Below are positions 26,947 to 37,426 of a stretch of DNA of 64,000 bases, one piece after another. Each line of letters starts with the position of its first letter. Position 1 is the first letter of the stretch. Under the pieces are notes generated by a model that worked only from the letters and a program-made list of their open reading frames with translations, was not told the DNA's origin and ran no database searches. A program made the translations under genes and the position numbers. The stretch is taken from the NCBI GenBank assembly GCA_016197365.1, contig JACPVS010000009.1, positions 1-64,000 on the forward strand, in the 5' to 3' direction. Origin of the DNA: Mycolicibacterium cosmeticum (GTDB taxonomy: Bacteria > Actinomycetota > Actinomycetes > Mycobacteriales > Mycobacteriaceae).

Positions 26947-28011
26947 ATGACCACAGCACATTCCCATGCAGGCCCGCAGGCACAGCACACCATTCCGCTG
27001 GGCCCCGATTCGCTCACCTGGAAGTATTTCGGCGATTTGCGCACCGGGTTGTTAGGGGTGTGGATCGGCTCGATCCAGAACATGTATCCCGAGCTCGGCG
27101 CCGGCGTGGAAGACCATTCGATCCTGCTGCGCGAACCTCTGCAGCGGGTGGCGCGGTCGGTGTATCCGATCATGGGCGTCGTCTACGACGGCGATCGCGC
27201 CGCGGAGACCGGCGAGCAGATCAAGCACTTCCACCACGGCATCAAAGGTGTGGACGGCAAGGGACGGCGCTACCACGCGCTCAATCCGGAGACCTTCTAC
27301 TGGGCGCACGCGACGTTCTTCATGCTCATCGTGAAGACCGCGGAGTATTTCTGCGGCGGCCTGACCGAGGCCGAGAAGCACCAACTGTTCGACGAGCACG
27401 TGCAGTGGTACCGGATGTACGGGATGAGCATGCGACCCGTCCCGGACACCTGGGAGGAGTTCTGCGAGTACTGGGATCACAAGTGCCGCGAGGAGTTGGA
27501 GATCAACCGGGCCACCCTGGACATCTTCACCATCCGCATCCCCAAGCCCTGGTTCGTGCTGATGCCCACCCCGGTCTGGGACCAGTTGTTCAAGCCGATG
27601 GTCGGTGCCCAACGCTGGGTGGCCGCCGGTCTGTTCGACCCGGTGCTGCGCGAGAAGGCCGGGATGCGCTGGACGCCGGGTGACGAGGTGGCTCTTCGAC
27701 TGCTCGGCAAGATGGTCGAGTTGGCGTTCGTCGCCGTGCCCGACGAGATCCGGCTACACCCCCGCGCGGTGGCGGCCTACCGCCGCGCTTCGGGCAAGAC
27801 CCCCGACGACGCCCCACTGGTGGAGGCTCCCGCGTTCATGGCCCCACCCCGTGATCGCCGCGGCCTGCCGATGCACTACCAACCACCCCACAAGACGCTG
27901 TTGGACCAGGCCGGATCGCTGGTCCACACCACTTTCTCGCTGGCCGGCCTGAATCGACTCCCGCTTCGCTCTCCCCGACGGCCCGCACGTTCCCGACGAA
28001 AGGTTGCTTGA
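26947..28011 (+). CDS. MpaB-family oxygenase-like protein (DUF2236)
   Basis: This 354-residue protein belongs to the DUF2236/MpaB family, which includes the latex oxygenase and fungal MpaB haem proteins; it resembles Rv1645c. Family features seen are REPLQRVARSVYPIMGVVYD, HHGIKGVDGKGRRYHALNPE and TFYWAHATFFM, with several conserved histidines and arginines for haem. ATG 26947 follows GAGGA; GTG 26923 is an alternative. The last 20 residues (RLPLRSPRRPARSRR) are encoded by a dispersed repeat and are unlikely to be functional core. Confidence 0.85.
   Translation: MTTAHSHAGPQAQHTIPLGPDSLTWKYFGDLRTGLLGVWIGSIQNMYPELGAGVEDHSILLREPLQRVARSVYPIMGVVYDGDRAAETGEQIKHFHHGIKGVDGKGRRYHALNPETFYWAHATFFMLIVKTAEYFCGGLTEAEKHQLFDEHVQWYRMYGMSMRPVPDTWEEFCEYWDHKCREELEINRATLDIFTIRIPKPWFVLMPTPVWDQLFKPMVGAQRWVAAGLFDPVLREKAGMRWTPGDEVALRLLGKMVELAFVAVPDEIRLHPRAVAAYRRASGKTPDDAPLVEAPAFMAPPRDRRGLPMHYQPPHKTLLDQAGSLVHTTFSLAGLNRLPLRSPRRPARSRRKVA
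27956..27985 (+). repeat. Dispersed repeat copy at the 3' end of the MpaB-like gene
   Basis: GACTCCCGCTTCGCTCTCCC then CGACGG is related to the copies at 54.5 and 59.5 kb. It encodes the basic C-terminal tail of the preceding protein. Confidence 0.5.
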
Positions 28012-28015
28012 CACG

Positions 28016-29362
28016 ATGCTGGAATGGTCTGACGTCGATATCGCCGTGCGCGATGCGGTGCGCGAATTCATCGACAAGGAGATCCGGCCCCACATCGACG
28101 ACCTCGAGGACGGCGAGCTGGAGCCCTACCCCATCGTCCGGAAACTGTTCGCCACCTTCGGTATCGACGTCATGGCGAAGGAATCGCTGGAGCGGAGGCT
28201 GTCCCGGCTGCGGTCCGGCGGGCAGGAGCGAAGCGACTCGGGAAATGAGTCCGGCGGGCAGGAGCGAAGCGACTCGGGAAATGAGTCCGGCGGGCGGGAT
28301 TCGAAACCGTCGAAAGCCTCGGGCGGGATGTTCGGCGGCGGGCCCGACCAGGCGGGTATGGGTTTCGTCCTGATCAGCGAATTGTGCCGGGTGTCCATGG
28401 GTTTGGTGACCGGCATGGGGGTCAGCCTGGGACTGACGGTGCCGACCATCCAGGGCCGCGGCACCCTGGCCCAGCAGGAGCGCTGGCTGCCCGGTCTGGT
28501 GACCTACGAGAAGATCGGCGCGTGGGCCATCACCGAACCCGACTCCGGCTCGGATGCGTTCGGTGGGATGAAGAGCTATGTCACCCGTGATGGGGACGAC
28601 TACATCCTCAACGGGCAGAAGACTTTCATCACCAACGGGCCCGACGCCGATGTGGTGGTGGTGTACGCGAAGCTGGATGAAGGCACCGGCGGGCAGGAGC
28701 GAAGCGACCGGGGAGATGAACCAGTCGACAAGCGCGACCGCAAGGTGCTGACGTTCGTGCTCGATCGCGGCATGGATGGCTTCGTGCAGTCGAAACCGTT
28801 CCGCAAGATGGGTATTCACTCATCACGCACCGGCGAGCTGTTCTTCAACAATGTCCGGCTGGGCCGCGACCGGCTGTTGGGTGAGACCGAGGACAACAGC
28901 AACGGAGACGGCCGGGACAGCGCGCGGTCGAGCTTCTCCGCCGAACGAATCGGTGTGGCCGCGATGTCGTTGGGCGTCATCGAGGAATGTCTGCGATTGT
29001 CGGTGGACTACGCGAAGACCCGGGTGCTGTGGGGCAAGGAGATCGGCCAATTCCAGTTGATCCAGCTCAAGCTGGCCAACATGGAGGTGGCGCGGATGAA
29101 CGTGCGCAACATGCTGTTTCGGGTGATCGAATCGGCGCAGAAGGGCGCCCCGATCTCGCTTCCGGAGGCGTCGGCCATCAAGTGGTACTGCTCGCAGGCC
29201 GCCACCGATGTCGCGATGGAGGCCGTGCAGTTGTTCGGCGGCAACGGGTACATGACCGAATACCGGGTGGAGCAGTTGGCTCGCGACGCCAAGTCACTGA
29301 TGATCTACGCGGGCAGCAACGAGGTGCAGATCACCCACGTGGCCCGGGCGTTGTTGAACTAG
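28016..29362 (+). CDS. Acyl-CoA dehydrogenase with repeat-encoded insertions
   Basis: This flavin-dependent dehydrogenase probably oxidises an acyl- or steroid-CoA. It shows AWAITEPDSGSDAFGGM, NGQKTFITNGPDAD, the FAD motif region SAERIGVAAMSLG and the C-terminal QLFGGNGYMTEYRVEQLARDAK plus AGSNEVQ. Two in-frame insertions break the usual alignment: a tandem SGGQERSDSGNE repeat at residues about 67-95 and a single copy GGQERSDRGDE near 225. ATG 28016 is preferred over TTG 28004. The gene overlaps nothing but starts five bases after the MpaB-like stop, so the two are likely cotranscribed. Confidence 0.9.
   Translation: MLEWSDVDIAVRDAVREFIDKEIRPHIDDLEDGELEPYPIVRKLFATFGIDVMAKESLERRLSRLRSGGQERSDSGNESGGQERSDSGNESGGRDSKPSKASGGMFGGGPDQAGMGFVLISELCRVSMGLVTGMGVSLGLTVPTIQGRGTLAQQERWLPGLVTYEKIGAWAITEPDSGSDAFGGMKSYVTRDGDDYILNGQKTFITNGPDADVVVVYAKLDEGTGGQERSDRGDEPVDKRDRKVLTFVLDRGMDGFVQSKPFRKMGIHSSRTGELFFNNVRLGRDRLLGETEDNSNGDGRDSARSSFSAERIGVAAMSLGVIEECLRLSVDYAKTRVLWGKEIGQFQLIQLKLANMEVARMNVRNMLFRVIESAQKGAPISLPEASAIKWYCSQAATDVAMEAVQLFGGNGYMTEYRVEQLARDAKSLMIYAGSNEVQITHVARALLN
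28214..28299 (+). repeat. Tandem 36-bp in-frame repeat, 2.4 copies
   Basis: Two identical 36-base units (28214-28249 and 28250-28285) with core GGGCAGGAGCGAAGCGAC are followed by a partial third unit. The length is a multiple of three, so the reading frame is kept, and each unit encodes SGGQERSDSGNE. Confidence 0.9.
28685..28720 (+). repeat. Second copy of the same repeat inside the acyl-CoA dehydrogenase gene
   Basis: The core GGGCAGGAGCGAAGCGAC is identical to the tandem copies 0.4 kb upstream, and again it is in frame (TGGQERSDRGDE). Confidence 0.85.
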
Positions 29363-29417
29363 GCGGTGCGCCTGAAATTCAGGTGCCCGATGCTCTCCCC
29401 TCGTGGGAGACTCCCCC

Positions 29418-29813
29418 ATGCCCAGCACCATCATCGAAGTTCGGCGCCGGTACGAGTCATCAGAAGAGGTGGCAATCATCGACGCCGTGCACGCAGCCTT
29501 GGTGAGCGCGTTCCGAATACCCGACGGCGACAAGCACGTTCGGTTGGTGGTCCACGAGCCGCACCGCTTCGCCGTCGCACCCGGGCTCGCGACGCCGGAG
29601 AATTACACCTTGGTCGGCATCGACTGCTTCGCCGGGCGGTCGGTAGAGGCCAAACGCAACCTGTACCGCCACATCACGCGGAACCTCGCGACGGTCGGCA
29701 TCCCACCCGACCACGTCACGATCCTGCTGCGCGAAAGCGCGCTGGAGAACTGGGGTATCCGGGGTGGACAAGCCGCCCGCGATGTCGACCTGGGGTTCGA
29801 CGTCACGGTGTGA
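29418..29813 (+). CDS. Tautomerase-family protein (4-OT/MIF fold)
   Basis: ATG 29418 places proline as residue 2 (MPSTIIEV), the catalytic base of the tautomerase superfamily. The 131-residue protein has a second half with LVGIDCFAGRSVEAKRNLYR that mirrors the SVEQKRxL helix typical of the family, so it is a fused double-length form. The substrate is unknown. It stands alone between the acyl-CoA dehydrogenase and the convergent tsnR. Confidence 0.85.
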   Translation: MPSTIIEVRRRYESSEEVAIIDAVHAALVSAFRIPDGDKHVRLVVHEPHRFAVAPGLATPENYTLVGIDCFAGRSVEAKRNLYRHITRNLATVGIPPDHVTILLRESALENWGIRGGQAARDVDLGFDVTV

Positions 29814-29859
29814 GCGTCGAGCGGCCAGTTGACGCACGCAGACCGACGAAACCCGTGCG

Positions 29860-30636
29860 CTAAGTGGCCACTCGGCTCGATGCGCTCGCGTACAGACAGA
29901 TGGCCGCGGCGGCGGCGACGTTGAGGCTCTCCGCGCTGCCGTACATCGGGATGGTCACCCGGACGTCCGCCGCGGCGGCGACTTCTGGGGCCAACCCGTG
30001 CGCCTCGGAACCGAACAGCCACGCCGTGGGCTGTGCCAGATCGGCCGCGGGCAAGGAAGTCTCCCCGTCCACCGTGGTGGCCAGCACATGCAGCCCGGCT
30101 CCGCGGAGCGCCGCGATGACGTCGCCGGTGTCGGGCCCCTGCACTACGGGCAGCCCGAAGATACTTCCGGCAGACGCGCGGAGGCATTTCGCGTTGTAGG
30201 GGTCGACGCTGTCGCCGGCCAGGATCAGCGCGTCGGCGCCCATGGCGTCGGCGAGCCGGATCAGCGTGCCCGCGTTTCCGGGGTCGGACGTCTCGACGGC
30301 GACCGCCACCAGCCGCGGCGACCCGGACAGCACGTCCGCGAGTGACGCCTCGGGCAACCGGCACACCGCAAAGAGCCCGACGGGTGTCACGGTGTCCGAC
30401 AACGCCTTCGCGGCCCGGTCGGTGACCTCGTGGACGGGCGCGTCACCGAGCAATGACTCGAAGCGGGCCCAGGCATCCGCAGTCGCGAACACCTCCTCAA
30501 CGAGTCCACGCCGCAGCGCGGCCTCGACGAGGTTGGGACCTTCGGCGAGGAAGCGTGCGGCGTGGCGACGTCCGGCGGGACGCTGCAGCTTGATCGCCGC
30601 AGCTACCCGATTGGACTTTTCGGTGAGGGGTCTCAG
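29860..30636 (-). CDS. tsnR: SpoU-type rRNA/tRNA 2'-O-methyltransferase (TsnR)
   Basis: This SAM-dependent RNA ribose methyltransferase has the SPOUT knot motifs VEISDPGNAG-like ([20 protein letters not shown]), [10 protein letters not shown] and [21 protein letters not shown]. No ATG, GTG or TTG lies near the N-terminus expected from the M. tuberculosis homologue. The best candidate is CTG at 30636, which overlaps the rplT stop as CTGA and gives 258 residues. It is the last gene of the infC-rpmI-rplT-tsnR operon. Confidence 0.85.
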   Translation of the reverse strand: MRPLTEKSNRVAAAIKLQRPAGRRHAARFLAEGPNLVEAALRRGLVEEVFATADAWARFESLLGDAPVHEVTDRAAKALSDTVTPVGLFAVCRLPEASLADVLSGSPRLVAVAVETSDPGNAGTLIRLADAMGADALILAGDSVDPYNAKCLRASAGSIFGLPVVQGPDTGDVIAALRGAGLHVLATTVDGETSLPAADLAQPTAWLFGSEAHGLAPEVAAAADVRVTIPMYGSAESLNVAAAAAICLYASASSRVAT

Positions 30637-31022
30637 GCGGCTTCGCCCGACGGTGCGTTGACATCCTCGGGCAGTGCGGCCTTGGCAACCTCGACCAGCG
30701 CGGTGAACGCGGCCGGATCGCTGACGGCGATCTCGGCGAGGTTCTTGCGGTCCACCTCGACGCCGGCGGCCTTGAGGCCCTGGATCAAGCGGTTGTAGGT
30801 GATGCCGTTGGCGCGGCCCGCGGCGTTGATACGCGAGATCCACAGCTTGCGGAACTCACCCTTGCGGGCGCGGCGGTCGCGGTAGGCGTAGGTCAAGGAG
30901 TGCAGCTGCTGTTCCTTGGCCTTGCGGTAGAGCCGCGAGCGCTGCCCGCGGTAGCCCTTCGACGCCTTGAGGACTGTGCGCCGCTTCTTCTGGGCGTTGA
31001 GTGCGCGCTTCACGCGTGCCAT
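30633..31022 (-). CDS. rplT: Ribosomal protein L20
   Basis: This large-subunit protein is needed early in assembly. The 129-residue basic protein shows [22 protein letters not shown] and the C-terminal [19 protein letters not shown]. It sits in the standard infC-rpmI-rplT order, 48 bases after rpmI, and ends overlapping the tsnR start. Confidence 0.98.
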   Translation of the reverse strand: MARVKRALNAQKKRRTVLKASKGYRGQRSRLYRKAKEQQLHSLTYAYRDRRARKGEFRKLWISRINAAGRANGITYNRLIQGLKAAGVEVDRKNLAEIAVSDPAAFTALVEVAKAALPEDVNAPSGEAA

Positions 31023-31070
31023 GTGAGTGTTCCTATTCTTGCGGGGGGAAGTCGAAAAGTGAAGCGGCTG

Positions 31071-31265
31071 TTAGCCGTTCAGCAGCTTGTTGATACGGCT
31101 TGCATCGGCGGGGGCGACCACTGCACGGCCGTCGAGACGACGGGTGCGCTTGCTGGCCTTGTGCTCCAGCAGGTGGCGCTTGCCGGCCTTCTGGCGCACG
31201 ATCTTGCCGGTCCCGGTCTTACGGAAGCGCTTGGAAGCGCCGCTGTGGGTCTTGGCCTTGGGCAT
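31071..31265 (-). CDS. rpmI: Ribosomal protein L35
   Basis: The 64-residue protein [20 protein letters not shown] is a typical L35. ATG 31265 lies 25 bases after the infC stop with GAGG upstream. Confidence 0.98.
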   Translation of the reverse strand: MPKAKTHSGASKRFRKTGTGKIVRQKAGKRHLLEHKASKRTRRLDGRAVVAPADASRINKLLNG

Positions 31266-31290
31266 TGGTGTCCTCTGGTTTTCTCGTGGA

Positions 31291-31926
<636 letters not shown>

Positions 31927-32024
31927 GGGGCCTCCTACGTTGTCTTCTGGTCCACGACCGAGGGGAGACGACGGGCCAGCAGGGAGCACCACACCATCAG
32001 CACTTCTGCTCTGACGAACAGAAA

Positions 32025-32045
32025 GGCCCTGCATATAGCAGGGCC
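32025..32045 (-). promoter_or_regulatory. Hairpin in the infC leader, possible attenuator
   Basis: A perfect 8-bp stem (GGCCCTGC / GCAGGGCC) with a 5-base loop is followed on the minus strand by TTTCTG, resembling a weak intrinsic terminator about 100 bases before the infC start. A second 6-bp hairpin (CTGCGT / ACGCAG) lies at 32075-32090. Leader-based control of infC-rpmI-rplT is known in other bacteria; here it is inferred. Confidence 0.45.
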
Positions 32046-32213
32046 CGATGCCGACCGATCACGGCTTGCGCCGCCTGCGTATAAACGCAGTACAGGGCAT
32101 CCGCGGATGCCTGCGACCGGACCGCGGGACCGGTAAGGTCTGCGGTGGGAGCGGGACTCCACTTGCTGTCCCTGGCGTTCGCCGGGACGGTCGATCGTGC
32201 CACTCTATCAGGC

Positions 32214-32573
32214 ATGACCGATGATCAGAAAACTCCAACTGCTGAAGACGTGCAGGTTAGAGAACTCGCCGAGATTCCCGCGGTCGAGGTGATCACCCGC
32301 TCGGCCGTGATGCTGATGAGCGCGGCCGCCGAAAAGCTGGGGTTGGCGTCCGAGGATCCCGACGACAGCCCGCACCGCGATCTCGACGAAGCGCGTCGCC
32401 TGATCACCGCCCTGGCCGGTCTGGTCACCGCCTCCGCCGAATACCTCGGCCTGCACGCCGGGCCGTTGCGCGACGGATTGAAAAGCCTTCAACTGGCCTT
32501 CCGCGAAGCCAGCGTCGATCCGGAAGAGCCCGGCAAAGGGCCCGGCGAAAAATACACCGGCCCGGTCTGGTAG
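32214..32573 (+). CDS. DUF1844 family protein
   Basis: This 119-residue acidic protein contains the DUF1844 core (AVEVITRSAVMLMSAAAEKLGL; DLDEARRLITALAGLV), commonly found beside infC in actinobacteria. The function is unknown; members are small helical proteins. ATG 32214 is chosen because upstream in-frame codons lie in the divergent infC leader. It is 45 bases before lysX. Confidence 0.88.
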   Translation: MTDDQKTPTAEDVQVRELAEIPAVEVITRSAVMLMSAAAEKLGLASEDPDDSPHRDLDEARRLITALAGLVTASAEYLGLHAGPLRDGLKSLQLAFREASVDPEEPGKGPGEKYTGPVW

Positions 32574-32618
32574 CCACTCACACGAAATTCATTGGTCAAA
32601 GGCATATCCTCGCGGCCT

Positions 32619-35600
32619 ATGACCTCGACAATCGCCCGGCAGCCGTCGAGAACCGGCCACCGGTCCAGATTCACGTGGGTGCCCGCCGTCGCAGGCTGGA
32701 TCGTCGGCATCATCGCCACGCTGTCCCTGCTCGCCAGCGTCTCGCCATTGGTGCGCGGGCTGATCCGGGTGCCACGGGAATTCGTCAACGACTACATCTT
32801 CAACTTCCCGGACACCAGCTTCGCGTGGGCCGTCGTGCTGGGGTTGCTGGCCGCCGCACTGGCCGCCCGCAAGCGCATCGCGTGGTGGATCCTGGTGCTC
32901 TACATGGTGGCCGCGGTCGGCTGGAACGTCGGCGATCTCGCCAGCGGTGAAGAGACGGTCGTCGAGGAGATCGGCGAGGTCATCGGCCTGGTGTTCCACC
33001 TGGCGTCCATCGGCGCACTCGTGCTGGCTCGGCCGCAGTTCTGGGCGAAGGTACGGCGCGGGGCGCTGGTGAAGGCGGCCGCCACCCTGGTCGCGGGCAT
33101 GACCGTCGGAACCCTGATCGGGTGGGGGCTGCTGGAGTTCTTCCCCGGCTCGCTCGCCCAGGCCGACCGCCCCTGGTACGCGCTCAACCGGGTCAGCGCC
33201 TTCGCGGGTGCGGACGCCGATGCTTTCACCGGCCATCCCCACGGCCTGGTCAACGCCCTGCTCGGCCTGTTCGGGGCGGTGGCGCTGGTGGTCGCCGCGA
33301 TCGTGCTGTTCGCGTCGCAGCGCGCGACCAACGCCCTGACCGGCGAAGACGAATCCGCGATCCGCGGGTTGCTCGAACTCTTCGGCAAGAACGACTCGCT
33401 GGGCTACTTCGCCACCCGCCGCGACAAGTCGGTGGTGTTCGCCCCCAACGGCCGGGCGGCCATCACCTATCGCGTCGAGGTCGGCGTCTGCCTGGCCAGC
33501 GGTGACCCCGTCGGTGATCCGCGGGCCTGGCCGGCGGCGATCGAGGCGTGGCTGCACCTGTGCGAGACCTACGGCTGGGCGCCCGGCGTGATGGGGGCCA
33601 GCGCCACCGGCGCGCAGGCCTTCCGCGAAGCGGGCCTCAACGCCCTGGAACTCGGCGACGAGGCCATCCTCTACCCCGATGGCTACAAGTTGTCCGGCCC
33701 CGACATGAAGCCGGTACGCCAAGCCGTCACCCGGGCCCGCCGAGCCGGCCTGACGGTCCGGATCCGCCGGCACCGTGATCTGCCCGCCGACGAGATGGCG
33801 CAGGTGACCAAACGGGCCGACCAGTGGCGCGACACCGAGACCGAACGCGGCTTCTCGATGGCGCTGGGCCGCCTCGGCGATCCGGCGGACAGCGACTGCC
33901 TGCTGGTGGAGGCATTGAAGGAGGGATCTGACGGCGCAGCAGATGAGGTGGTCGCGCTACTTTCCCTGGTGCCATGGGGCAGCACCGGCGTCTCCCTGGA
34001 CGTGATGCGCCGCTCCCCCCAATCCCCCAACGGCACGATCGAATTGATGGTCAGCGAGCTCTGTCTGCAGGCCGAGGATCTCGGAATCAGCCGCATCTCA
34101 CTGAACTTCGCGATGTTCCGGTCCGCCTTCGAACAGGGTGCCCAACTGGGCGCGGGCCCGATTGCCCGACTGTGGCGCGCCCTGCTGGTGTTCTTCTCCC
34201 GCTGGTGGCAGCTGGAGACCCTGTACCGCTCGAACATGAAGTATCAGCCGGACTGGGTGCCGCGGTTCGCCTGCTACGAGGATGCCCGGCTGATCCCGAG
34301 GGTCGGCGTCGCCTCGGTGATCGCCGAAGGTTTCCTGATCCTGCCGTTCTCCCGGCGCAAACCGCATACCGGCGAACACATCGCCGCCCCACAACAACTG
34401 GTCGACAGCGGGCTGCTGCATCAGGACGGCAGCGCCCCCGATGTCAGCGGGTTGCGCGCCGACCTGCCCGACGCCGACGACGAGCACCGGCTGCCCGACC
34501 AGGTGCGCGTCCGGATGGCCAAGCTGAAGAACCTGCAGGACCACGGCGTGGACGCCTATCCGGTCGGGCAACCGCCCAGCCACACCGTCGCGGCCGCCCT
34601 CGAGGTCACCGACCCCGCCACCGCCGTCAGCGTCGCCGGGCGCATCCTGCGGGTCCGCGACTACGGCGGCGTGCTGTTCGCGGTGCTGCGCGATTGGTCC
34701 GGCGAGGTGCAACTGCTGCTCGACGGCACGGCGGTGACGCAGGACGGCCCCGACTTCGGTGCGGCGATCGACCTCGGCGACCTCGTCGAGGTCACCGGCA
34801 CGATGGGGCGCAGCCGCAACGGCACGCTGTCCTTGCTCGTCACCGACTGGCGACTGATCGGCAAATGCCTGCGACCGCTGCCCGACAAATGGAAAGGCCT
34901 CACCGACCCCGAGGCCCGGGTGCGCAGTCGCTATGTCGACCTGGCGATCAACACCGATGCACGGGACCTGATCACCGCGCGCAGCGCGATCCTGCACGCC
35001 ATCCGCGAAACACTGGTCGGCCACGGCTTCCTGGAGGTCGAGACGCCGATCCTGCAGCAGATCCACGGCGGCGCCAACGCGCGCCCGTTCCAGACCCACA
35101 TCAACGCCTACGACCTGGACCTGTATCTGCGGATCGCGCCCGAGCTGTACCTCAAGAAGCTCTGCGTCGGCGGTGTGGAGCGGGTCTTCGAACTGGGCCG
35201 CGCCTTCCGCAACGAGGGCGTGGACTTCAGCCACAACCCGGAGTTCACCCTGCTGGAGGCCTACCAGGCGCACGCCGACTACAACGTCTGGATCACCGGT
35301 TGCCGCGAGCTCATCCAGAACGCCGCCCAGGCTGCCAACGGGGCGCAGGTGGTGATGCGGCCCGGGCCGGACGGCGAGCTGGAAGCCGTCGACATCTCCG
35401 GCGAGTGGCCGGTGAAGACCGTGCACGGCGCGGTGTCGGAGGCGCTCGGCCAGGAGATCGGACCGGAGACCGGCCTGGCCCGGCTCCGCGAGTTGTGTGA
35501 CGGGTCGGGCGTGCCCTACCTGAAGCACTGGGATGCGGGCGCGGTCGTCCTGGAACTCTACGAACGGCTCGTCGAGGGCCAGACCGAGCGGCCGACGTTC

Positions 35601-35945
35601 TATAAGGATTTCCCCACCTCCGTCTCGCCGCTGACCCGACCACACCGCAGCATCGACGGGGTCGCCGAACGCTGGGACCTGGTGGCGTGGGGTGTGGAAC
35701 TGGGCACGGCGTACAGCGAGCTGACCGACCCCGTCGAGCAGCGCCGCCGTCTGCAGGAGCAGTCCATGCTGGCCGCGGGCGGTGACCCCGAGGCCATGGA
35801 ACTGGACGAGGATTTCCTGCAGGCCATGGAGTACGCGATGCCGCCGACGGGCGGACTGGGGATGGGTGTCGACCGCGTGGTCATGCTGATCACGGGGCGC
35901 AGCATCCGCGAGACGCTGCCGTTCCCTCTGGCAAAACCGCGCTGA
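32619..35945 (+). CDS. lysX: Bifunctional lysylphosphatidylglycerol synthetase/lysyl-tRNA synthetase
   Basis: LysX makes lysyl-tRNA and transfers lysine to phosphatidylglycerol, raising resistance to cationic peptides. The 1108-residue protein has about seven N-terminal membrane segments (starting [20 protein letters not shown]), an MprF-type synthase domain (residues about 230-570), an OB-fold ([20 protein letters not shown]) and a class II LysRS core ([41 protein letters not shown]). ATG 32619 follows a TATCCT box by eight bases, so the mRNA may be nearly leaderless. Its presence beside a cationic-peptide RiPP locus is noteworthy. Confidence 0.96.
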   Translation: MTSTIARQPSRTGHRSRFTWVPAVAGWIVGIIATLSLLASVSPLVRGLIRVPREFVNDYIFNFPDTSFAWAVVLGLLAAALAARKRIAWWILVLYMVAAVGWNVGDLASGEETVVEEIGEVIGLVFHLASIGALVLARPQFWAKVRRGALVKAAATLVAGMTVGTLIGWGLLEFFPGSLAQADRPWYALNRVSAFAGADADAFTGHPHGLVNALLGLFGAVALVVAAIVLFASQRATNALTGEDESAIRGLLELFGKNDSLGYFATRRDKSVVFAPNGRAAITYRVEVGVCLASGDPVGDPRAWPAAIEAWLHLCETYGWAPGVMGASATGAQAFREAGLNALELGDEAILYPDGYKLSGPDMKPVRQAVTRARRAGLTVRIRRHRDLPADEMAQVTKRADQWRDTETERGFSMALGRLGDPADSDCLLVEALKEGSDGAADEVVALLSLVPWGSTGVSLDVMRRSPQSPNGTIELMVSELCLQAEDLGISRISLNFAMFRSAFEQGAQLGAGPIARLWRALLVFFSRWWQLETLYRSNMKYQPDWVPRFACYEDARLIPRVGVASVIAEGFLILPFSRRKPHTGEHIAAPQQLVDSGLLHQDGSAPDVSGLRADLPDADDEHRLPDQVRVRMAKLKNLQDHGVDAYPVGQPPSHTVAAALEVTDPATAVSVAGRILRVRDYGGVLFAVLRDWSGEVQLLLDGTAVTQDGPDFGAAIDLGDLVEVTGTMGRSRNGTLSLLVTDWRLIGKCLRPLPDKWKGLTDPEARVRSRYVDLAINTDARDLITARSAILHAIRETLVGHGFLEVETPILQQIHGGANARPFQTHINAYDLDLYLRIAPELYLKKLCVGGVERVFELGRAFRNEGVDFSHNPEFTLLEAYQAHADYNVWITGCRELIQNAAQAANGAQVVMRPGPDGELEAVDISGEWPVKTVHGAVSEALGQEIGPETGLARLRELCDGSGVPYLKHWDAGAVVLELYERLVEGQTERPTFYKDFPTSVSPLTRPHRSIDGVAERWDLVAWGVELGTAYSELTDPVEQRRRLQEQSMLAAGGDPEAMELDEDFLQAMEYAMPPTGGLGMGVDRVVMLITGRSIRETLPFPLAKPR

Positions 35946-36003
35946 CGAAAACACCGACAGCGACTCACAGCCAGCCCCAAGGAAGTCCGTCCACGATGGT
36001 GGC

Positions 36004-37422
36004 GTGACACCTTCGACGACCGGACCTCCGCTGGCCGCCGCACACTTCCTGGCCGATGCGAATGAATCTTTCCTGCACCGTATTTCGCTGATGCACGGAT
36101 GGCTTCCGGTGATCGCCCAGTTGATCGCGGCAGCGGTCGTGATCGCCGCCGTGGGCTGGCGCAGCAGGCGCTGGCACCGGGTGGGCCTTCCGGTGTCGCT
36201 GGTGGCCGGCTTTGCCGTGGCAACCGTCGTGCACTGGTACATCGGGAGCCAGGGACTGGCAGGCGACCCCGCCCCGCACGCGCTGTGGATCTGGATCGGG
36301 CTCGTCGGCTTCGTCGCCGCGGTGCTGGTGACGGGGTGGCGGCGCACCGGTTGGGCGCGCCGCGGGACGACGGTGCTGGCGCTACCCCTGTGCGCCTTGT
36401 GCGCGGCCCTGGCACTGAACTTGTGGGTCGGTTACTTCCCGACGGTGCAGACGGCCTGGAACCAGCTGACCGAAGGTCCGCTGCCGGACCAGACCGATAT
36501 GGCGACGGTGACCGCCATGCAACGCCGGCGGGTCATCCCGGCCAGCGGCACCGTGGTGCCCATCGACTCCGGCGACACTGCCTCCGGGTTCAAGCACCGT
36601 GGTGAACTCGTCTACCTGCCGCCGGCCTGGTACGCCTCCAACCCGCCGCCCAAACTGCCGACGCTGATGATGATCGGCGGCGAATTCAACACCCCGGCGG
36701 ACTGGTTGCGCGCCGGCGACGCCATCCACGTGGTGGACCGGTTCGCGGCAGCCCACGCCGGCAACGCGCCGGTGCTGGTGTTCGTCGATTCCGGCGGCGC
36801 CTTCAACAACGACACCGAATGTGTGAACGGCCGGCGCGGCAAGGCGGCCGACCATCTCACCAAAGATGTCGTGCCCGCGGTGATCTCGCAGTTCGGGGTG
36901 AGCGCGGACCCGGCCCGATGGGGATCGGTCGGCTGGTCGATGGGCGGCACGTGTGCGGTGGATCTGACGGTCATGCACCCGGACATGTTCTCGGTGTTCG
37001 AGGACATCGCCGGGGACATCAGCCCCAACTCCGGCACGAAGGCGCAGACCATCGACCGGCTGTTCGGCGGGAACATCGCCCAGTACGCGTCCTTCGACCC
37101 CACCACGGTGATGAGCCGGCACGGCCGCTACGCCGGTGTCGCCGGCTGGTTCGCGGTCAACGACGCGGGTCCGCCGCAGGGCGGCCACACCCCGCATTCC
37201 AGCGAGCAGGCGCTGGCCGCCCAGTCGTTGTGCGGTCTGGGTTCCACCAACGGGATCGACTGCGCGGTGATCATCCAGCCCGGCAAGCACGACTGGCCGT
37301 TCGCGGCGCGCGCTTTCGAGTCGGCCCTGCCGTGGCTGGCGGGGCAGATCGGGACCCCCGGTGTGCCGCGCGTCCCGCTCCCTCAGTCGGGTCCGCCGAC
37401 GCTGCAGGCTGCGGCCCGCTGA
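36004..37422 (+). CDS. Membrane-anchored esterase-family protein
   Basis: This 472-residue protein resembles Rv1639c. The first 150 residues contain about four membrane segments, and the rest forms an extracytoplasmic alpha/beta hydrolase of the esterase D/mycolyltransferase-like type. The nucleophile is in GWSMGG (serine about 312), and a late GKHDWPFA supplies the histidine. GTG 36004 follows CACGAT by six bases and may be a leaderless start. It lies 58 bases after lysX. It marks the left border of the accessory region. Confidence 0.85.
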   Translation: MTPSTTGPPLAAAHFLADANESFLHRISLMHGWLPVIAQLIAAAVVIAAVGWRSRRWHRVGLPVSLVAGFAVATVVHWYIGSQGLAGDPAPHALWIWIGLVGFVAAVLVTGWRRTGWARRGTTVLALPLCALCAALALNLWVGYFPTVQTAWNQLTEGPLPDQTDMATVTAMQRRRVIPASGTVVPIDSGDTASGFKHRGELVYLPPAWYASNPPPKLPTLMMIGGEFNTPADWLRAGDAIHVVDRFAAAHAGNAPVLVFVDSGGAFNNDTECVNGRRGKAADHLTKDVVPAVISQFGVSADPARWGSVGWSMGGTCAVDLTVMHPDMFSVFEDIAGDISPNSGTKAQTIDRLFGGNIAQYASFDPTTVMSRHGRYAGVAGWFAVNDAGPPQGGHTPHSSEQALAAQSLCGLGSTNGIDCAVIIQPGKHDWPFAARAFESALPWLAGQIGTPGVPRVPLPQSGPPTLQAAAR

Positions 37423-37426
37423 CCGG

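Noticed and set aside
28214..28299. Possible CRISPR-like array (36-bp repeats)
   Set aside because: The units are directly tandem with no spacers, number only 2.4, and are in frame within a dehydrogenase gene.
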